Shown here: positions 7,147-10,510 of the stretch, in pieces
Layout of the letters: each line of letters begins with the position of its first letter
Position numbering within the stretch: position 1 is the first letter of the stretch
NCBI GenBank assembly: GCA_025935655.1
Contig: JAICUV010000107.1
Span: 1-10,510, forward strand
Source of the DNA: Chloroflexota bacterium
GTDB taxonomy: Bacteria > Chloroflexota > Limnocylindria > Limnocylindrales > CSP1-4
Direction: 5' to 3'
DNA: 10,510 bases
The notes under the pieces: generated by a model
What the model saw: the letters and a program-made list of their open reading frames with translations, nothing else
Told to the model about the DNA's origin: nothing
Database searches by the model: none
Made by a program: the position numbers and the translations under genes

Positions 7147-8271
7147 TCACTCGTCGGCGGGTCCGGGGATCGGCGCCCCGGCCTCGACCACGAAGGTGTG
7201 GTCCGGGATCCAGGTAAGGTCCACCTGGTCACCGCGGTTCCACAGCTCCTCCTTGGTGGTTCTTTCGATGTTCTGCTCGTAGACCATGACCCTCGCGCCC
7301 CCGCGGGTCTCGACGATGTACGACGTGCTGACACCCATGTACGAGGCGTCGGTCACGACGCCCGACAGGTGGTTGTGGCCGCTCGGCGTCTCCGCGCCCT
7401 GCCTGTGGAGCCGGATCTTCTCGGGACGGACGCCCACGTCCACGGTCGTGCGGCCGTAGACCGCCTCCGCCGGCGCCTTGACGACCGTCCCGTCCGCCAG
7501 CTGGATGATCCCGTGGCCGTCGGCCGTGCCCTGGCACTCGCCGCCGAGCAGGTTGCTGACGCCGAGGAACCCGGCCACGAAGCGGGTGGTCGGGTGCTCG
7601 TACAGGGCCTCGGGGTCGCCCAGCTGCTCGTAGTGCCCCTTGTTCATCACGGCGATGCGGTCGCTCATCGTCATCGCCTCCTCCTGGTCGTGGGTCACGT
7701 AGATGAACGTGATGCCGACCTCCCGCTGGATGCGCTTGAGCTCGATCTGCATCTGCTTGCGCAGCTTGAGGTCGAGGGCGCCCAGCGGCTCGTCGAGGAG
7801 GAGGACCGCGGGCCGGTTGATGAGCGCCCGCGCGAGCGCGACGCGCTGCGCCTGGCCGCCCGAGATCTGGGTCGGCTTGCGCGATTCGAAGCCCGGCAGC
7901 TCCACGAGCTTCAGCATGTCCGTGACCCGCGACTTGATCTCGCTGTCCTTGACCTTGGCGCGGCGGAGCCCGAACGCGACGTTCTCGTAGATCGAGAGGT
8001 GGGGGAACAGCGCGTAGTTCTGGAACACGGTGTTCACGTGGCGCTTGTACGGCGGCAGCCAGGTCACGTCCTCGCCCTGGAGCTCGATGCGGCCCGAGGT
8101 GGGCTGCTCGAACCCGCCGATCATCCGCAGCGTCGTGGTCTTGCCACAGCCGGACGGGCCGAGGAGGCTGAAGAACTCCCCGTCGTTGACCTCGAGGTCG
8201 ATGTGGTCCACGGCGAACACGTCGCCGAACGCCTTGGACACCTGGACGAGACGAACGTCAACGTCATGCAC
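7147..8271 (-). CDS. potA: Spermidine/putrescine-type ABC transporter, ATP-binding protein PotA
   Basis: This 374-residue ATPase has every ABC motif: Walker A GPSGCGKT (38-45), Q-loop FQNYALFPH (Gln84), signature ISGGQ (136-140), Walker B VLLLDE (156-161), D-loop GALD and switch THDQEEAM (His194). The residue after SGGQ is Ala rather than the common Gln. The C-terminal part (~230-374) is the TOBE-type regulatory domain of the PotA/MalK group, containing VGVRPEKIRL. It powers import through PotB/PotC. The start is GTG at 8271, with AGGAG (8285-8289) 13 nt upstream, a long spacing. The ATG at 8267 is in another frame. It is the first gene of the minus-strand operon, in the order potA-potD-potB-potC, unlike the E. 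coli potABCD order. Confidence 0.93.
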   Translation of the reverse strand: MHDVDVRLVQVSKAFGDVFAVDHIDLEVNDGEFFSLLGPSGCGKTTTLRMIGGFEQPTSGRIELQGEDVTWLPPYKRHVNTVFQNYALFPHLSIYENVAFGLRRAKVKDSEIKSRVTDMLKLVELPGFESRKPTQISGGQAQRVALARALINRPAVLLLDEPLGALDLKLRKQMQIELKRIQREVGITFIYVTHDQEEAMTMSDRIAVMNKGHYEQLGDPEALYEHPTTRFVAGFLGVSNLLGGECQGTADGHGIIQLADGTVVKAPAEAVYGRTTVDVGVRPEKIRLHRQGAETPSGHNHLSGVVTDASYMGVSTSYIVETRGGARVMVYEQNIERTTKEELWNRGDQVDLTWIPDHTFVVEAGAPIPGPADE

Positions 8272-8318
8272 GGGTAACGGGCCGCTCCTGGTACGAGACG
8301 GAACGACCGAGGCCGGTA

Positions 8319-8338
8319 CCGGGGCTCCCGACCCCCGG
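8319..8338 (-). other. GC hairpin in the pot operon leader
   Basis: CCGGGG (8319-8324) pairs with CCCCGG (8333-8338) over 6 bp around an 8-base loop. It overlaps the 10-bp palindrome CCGGTACCGG (8313-8322), so the leader RNA could fold in two mutually exclusive ways about 25 nt upstream of the potA Shine-Dalgarno sequence. No known riboswitch is recognised. Chance occurrence in GC-rich DNA is possible. Confidence 0.25.
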
Positions 8339-8359
8339 CACGTGCGGAACGGACACGTG
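8339..8359. repeat. Pair of CACGTG palindromes in the pot leader region
   Basis: CACGTG occurs at 8339-8344 (as the 8-bp palindrome GCACGTGC, 8338-8345) and again at 8354-8359, with centres 15 bp apart. Both lie just downstream of the start point predicted for the potA promoter, a position where a repressor could block transcription. No binding protein is identified. Confidence 0.3.
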
Positions 8360-8377
8360 GGACCTCGTCGGCGTCGA

Positions 8378-8407
8378 ACGATAGGCGCGGCCGATAGAGG
8401 GTGTCAA
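8378..8407 (-). promoter_or_regulatory. Predicted sigma-70-type promoter for the pot operon
   Basis: On the minus strand a consensus -35 box TTGACA (8407 down to 8402) is followed after 18 bp by TATCGT (8383 to 8378), which matches TATAAT at four of six positions. The predicted start point near 8371 gives a leader of roughly 100 nt before the potA GTG. The site lies in the least GC-rich part of the window, between divergent genes. Confidence 0.5.
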
Positions 8408-8413
8408 ATTGAC
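8403..8413. promoter_or_regulatory. Operator-like palindrome GTCAAATTGAC covering both -35 boxes
   Basis: GTCAA and TTGAC form a perfect 5-bp inverted repeat around one central base. Each arm is the core of a -35 box pointing outward. This may be only the geometry of two abutting promoters, or also a dimeric regulator site that controls both. It does not match the Crp (TGTGA-N6-TCACA) or Fnr (TTGAT-N4-ATCAA) consensus. Confidence 0.4.
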
Positions 8414-8438
8414 GACTTGGAGCGGGTTCGAGTCGAAT
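8409..8438 (+). promoter_or_regulatory. Predicted sigma-70-type promoter directed toward mrp
   Basis: TTGACG (8409-8414) is followed after 18 bp by TCGAAT (8433-8438), four of six matches to the -10 consensus. This mirrors the pot promoter in spacing. Transcription would start near 8446, leaving a leader of about 190 nt before mrp. A second -10-like element, TACGAT (8570-8575), lies closer to mrp but has no convincing -35 box. Confidence 0.35.
8427..8437. promoter_or_regulatory. Second operator-like palindrome TTCGAGTCGAA
   Basis: TTCGA and TCGAA form a perfect 5-1-5 inverted repeat overlapping the predicted -10 box of the mrp-side promoter. Its centre is 24 bp from that of GTCAAATTGAC, so both have the same geometry and lie a little over two helical turns apart. 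The regulator is unknown. Confidence 0.3.
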
Positions 8439-8638
8439 CGTTGCGAATCTCGCACGCCCGGTGACGCTGGAGTCCCCAGTTCGCACGAAGACCGCCCCCG
8501 CCGCGTGCGCCGCGCGGGGAGCCGGCGCCGGGTTCGGAGCCGAGCACCGCACGGGGGACCGGCCACGGGTACGATATCGACGTCCCGCGCGTCGGAAATC
8601 CGGCCCCGGGTTCGTCGAACAGGAGCGAACCGACCCTG

Positions 8639-9715
8639 ATGAGCGCTGTCACCGAGGCTGCCGTCTTCGACGCCCTCCGCACCGTCCAGGAGCCCGAGCT
8701 GGGCGGTGACCTCGTCACCCGCAACATGATCAAGGACCTGGTCCTGACCGGATCCGACGTGGCGTTCACGATCGAGCTGACGACGCCGGCGTGCCCCCTC
8801 AAGGACCAGATCGAGTCCGAGGTGCGGCAGGCCCTCACGCCGGTCGGCGTCCAGGCGATCGACATCACGTGGGGCGCCACGGTCCGGCGAGCCAGCCCGC
8901 GCGCGGCCGAGCAGCTCGTCCCGGGGGTCAAGAACGTGATCGCCGTCGCGTCCGGCAAGGGCGGCGTCGGCAAGAGCACGATCAGCGTCAACCTCGCCGT
9001 GTCCCTGGCCAAGGCCGGGGCGACCGTCGGCCTCCTCGACGCCGACATCACGGGCCCCAACATCCCGATGATGCTCGGCCTGGACGGACAGCCCAAGGCG
9101 AGCGAGAACAACAAGATCATCCCGCTCGAGCGCCACGGCGTGAAGGCGATCTCCATCCAGTTCTTCGTGCCCGAGGGCCAGCCCATCGTGTGGCGCGGCC
9201 CGCTCATCGGCGGCGCGATCCAGCAGTTCCTGCGCGACGTCGAGTGGGGCGAGCTGGACTACCTCGTGATCGACCTGCCGCCCGGCACCTCGGACGCGCA
9301 GCTCACGCTCGCGCAGGCGGTGCCGATCAGCGGGACGGTCCTCGTGACCACGCCCCAGGACGTCGCGCTCTCGGACGTGGGCAAGGCCCTCGCCATGCTC
9401 AAGCGGCTCAACGTGCCGATCATCGGCCTCGTGGAGAACATGAGCGCGTTCGTGTGCCCCCACTGCGGCGAGGCGACCGAGATCTTCGGCCGCGGCGGCG
9501 GCGAGCGGTTCGCGGAGGAGCACGGGCTCGACTTCCTGGGCAAGATCCCGCTCGACATCACGGTGCGCCAGGGCGGAGACGTCGGCGTGCCCGCGGTGGC
9601 ACAGCGCGAGCCCGGCCCGGCGGCCATCGCCCTCGACGCGGTTGCCGGCCTCGTTGCCGCCCGGATGAGCGTCCGGGCCGCGACCAGCGCGACGCCCGTG
9701 CTGTCGATCACGTAG
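8639..9715 (+). CDS. mrp: Mrp/ApbC-family iron-sulfur cluster carrier ATPase
   Basis: This 358-residue protein has an N-terminal MIP18/DUF59 domain (~5-80, with TTPACP and Cys52) fused to a ParA/MinD-like P-loop ATPase domain (~98-345), the standard bacterial Mrp layout. Motifs are the deviant Walker A GKGGVGKST (106-114), LLDADITGPNIP (132-143), YLVIDLPPGTSDAQL (208-222), and NMSAFVCPHCG with the CxxC pair Cys273/Cys276. In this family the pair, one from each subunit of a dimer, holds a transferable 4Fe-4S cluster. Its role is Fe-S cluster storage or delivery to apo-proteins in the cytoplasm. ATG 8639 directly precedes the DUF59 fold; AGGAG (8621-8625) lies 13 nt upstream, the same long spacing seen at potA. 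It diverges from the pot operon and precedes the Crp/Fnr regulator by 52 nt. I am confident of the family; the client proteins are unknown. Confidence 0.95.
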   Translation: MSAVTEAAVFDALRTVQEPELGGDLVTRNMIKDLVLTGSDVAFTIELTTPACPLKDQIESEVRQALTPVGVQAIDITWGATVRRASPRAAEQLVPGVKNVIAVASGKGGVGKSTISVNLAVSLAKAGATVGLLDADITGPNIPMMLGLDGQPKASENNKIIPLERHGVKAISIQFFVPEGQPIVWRGPLIGGAIQQFLRDVEWGELDYLVIDLPPGTSDAQLTLAQAVPISGTVLVTTPQDVALSDVGKALAMLKRLNVPIIGLVENMSAFVCPHCGEATEIFGRGGGERFAEEHGLDFLGKIPLDITVRQGGDVGVPAVAQREPGPAAIALDAVAGLVAARMSVRAATSATPVLSIT

Positions 9716-9753
9716 GGACGCGCCTGCGCTCCTCCGCGCCGCTCCGTCTGCTC

Positions 9754-9759
9754 TACGCT
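9754..9759 (+). promoter_or_regulatory. Predicted -10 element for a leaderless regulator mRNA
   Basis: TACGCT fits the TANNNT -10 pattern and ends 8 bases before the GTG start at 9768, so transcription would begin at or next to the start codon. No Shine-Dalgarno sequence lies between 9740 and 9767, which supports leaderless translation. No clear -35 box is seen. Confidence 0.45.
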
Positions 9760-9767
9760 TCTCGCTC

Positions 9768-10484
9768 GTGAGCCAGACGCGCCCGCCGACCGACCCCAAC
9801 GCCCTGCGCGCGGCGCTCGAGGCCGTTCCCCTGTTCCGGGACCTCGAGCCGGACGAGCTCGCGCTGCTCCTCGGCAGCGTGCGGACGCGCCGCTACCGAC
9901 GCGGCGAGGTGATCTTCCACCAGGGCGATCCCGGGGATGCGCTGCACATCATCCTGTCCGGCCGGGTCAAGATCTCGAGCCCGTCGGACACCGGCGTCGA
10001 GGCGATCCTCGCGACGCTGCGCCCCGGCGAGTTCTTCGGCTCGCTCGCCCTGCTCGACGGGACTCCCCGGTCCGCATCCGCCACCGCCGTGGAGGCGACC
10101 GAGACGCTCATCCTGCCGCGCGAACGGTTCCGCCAGCTGGTGAACGACGTCCCGGCGATCCGCGACCACGTGTTCGAGGAGCTGGCGCACGAGCTGCGGC
10201 GGCTCACCAACCACGTGGAGGAGCTGCACTTCCTGGACATCGCGGGTCGCCTCGCCGCGCGGCTGGCGCGCCTCGCCGAGGAGCAGGGCCGGTCCGCGGG
10301 GGACGGCGATATCCGGCTCGACGGGCCGATCACGCAGGGCGAGCTCGCCGCGATGGTGGGCAGCACCCGCCAGAGCGTGAACAAGCTCCTGGGCTTCTTC
10401 GTGGACGACGGGCTCATCCGGATCGAGCGCGACGCGATCGTGATCCAGGACCTCGCCGGGCTCCTTCGGGCCGCCCGCCGCTAG
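9768..10484 (+). CDS. Crp/Fnr-family transcriptional regulator
   Basis: This 238-residue protein has the family layout. An N-terminal cyclic-nucleotide-binding-type beta barrel (~18-125) contains RRGEVIFHQGDPGDALHIIL, then GRVKI and the cassette FFGSLALLDGTPRSASA (89-105). A dimerisation helix spans ~128-173. The winged helix-turn-helix (~187-226) reads ITQGELAAMVGSTRQSVNKL then DDGLIRIE. There is no cysteine, so it cannot carry an Fnr-type Fe-S cluster. In the cassette Ser92 replaces the Glu that contacts the cAMP ribose in Crp, while Arg101 is kept, so cAMP binding is doubtful. The GTG start at 9768 has no ribosome-binding site but a -10-like element 8 nt upstream. Targets are unknown. It sits downstream of mrp, and a link to redox or Fe-S control is only suggestive. 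A full-length, intact member of the family. Confidence 0.92.
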   Translation: MSQTRPPTDPNALRAALEAVPLFRDLEPDELALLLGSVRTRRYRRGEVIFHQGDPGDALHIILSGRVKISSPSDTGVEAILATLRPGEFFGSLALLDGTPRSASATAVEATETLILPRERFRQLVNDVPAIRDHVFEELAHELRRLTNHVEELHFLDIAGRLAARLARLAEEQGRSAGDGDIRLDGPITQGELAAMVGSTRQSVNKLLGFFVDDGLIRIERDAIVIQDLAGLLRAARR

Positions 10485-10510
10485 GGACTTCGCCCGGCGT
10501 CTTCGGCATC

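Noticed and set aside
8121..8552. Minus-strand open frame covering the divergent intergenic region
   Set aside because: It overlaps the start of potA in another frame and has no recognisable domain or ribosome-binding site; the region is better explained as promoter DNA.
8264..9799. Long minus-strand open frame of 511 codons opposite mrp
   Set aside because: Its translation is Arg/His/Asp-rich without motifs and is antisense to a clear Mrp gene.
1..10510. Search by eye for CRISPR repeats, insertion-sequence ends, tRNA genes, phage or defence modules
   Set aside because: No regular repeats, transposase motifs, tRNA-like cloverleaf or known defence domains were seen; the content is housekeeping and transport.

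Overview
The window is very GC-rich throughout, with G or C at nearly every third codon position, dense gene packing and occasional GTG starts. It looks like ordinary chromosome of a high-GC bacterium. Gene content (a Tat-type lipoprotein PotD, an N-terminally DUF59-fused Mrp, a HisN-type phosphatase, a Crp/Fnr regulator) would suit Chloroflexota (for example a Limnocylindria-like soil lineage) or an actinobacterium. That placement is inference; no rRNA or other marker gene is present.

Left edge (1-1894, plus strand): the 3' part of an exported calcineurin-like metallophosphoesterase, whose start lies before the window, then a complete inositol-monophosphatase-fold enzyme that most resembles histidinol-phosphatase HisN.

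Centre (1911-8271, minus strand): a six-gene cluster read right to left. It encodes the ATPase (PotA), Tat-exported substrate-binding lipoprotein (PotD) and two permeases (PotB, PotC) of a spermidine/putrescine-type ABC importer. A class-III PLP aminotransferase of the GabT/putrescine aminotransferase type follows, then a hypothetical two-helix membrane protein whose reading frame is broken by an apparent one-base loss near 2195. Gaps are short (a 1-nt stop/start overlap up to 46 nt), so one mRNA is likely. The simplest reading is uptake of a polyamine or related amino compound followed by transamination.

Right (8272-10510, plus strand): a 367-base divergent intergenic region holds back-to-back promoter candidates whose -35 boxes form the palindrome GTCAAATTGAC. 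It is followed by mrp (Fe-S cluster carrier ATPase) and a cysteine-free Crp/Fnr-family regulator that appears to be translated from a leaderless mRNA.

I saw no rRNA, tRNA, CRISPR array, insertion sequence, phage gene or recognisable defence cassette. No undescribed multi-gene system is evident. The points most worth a second look are the frameshifted membrane gene, the bidirectional promoter region with its operator-like palindromes, the leaderless regulator with an altered nucleotide-binding cassette, and the hairpin between potC and the aminotransferase gene.
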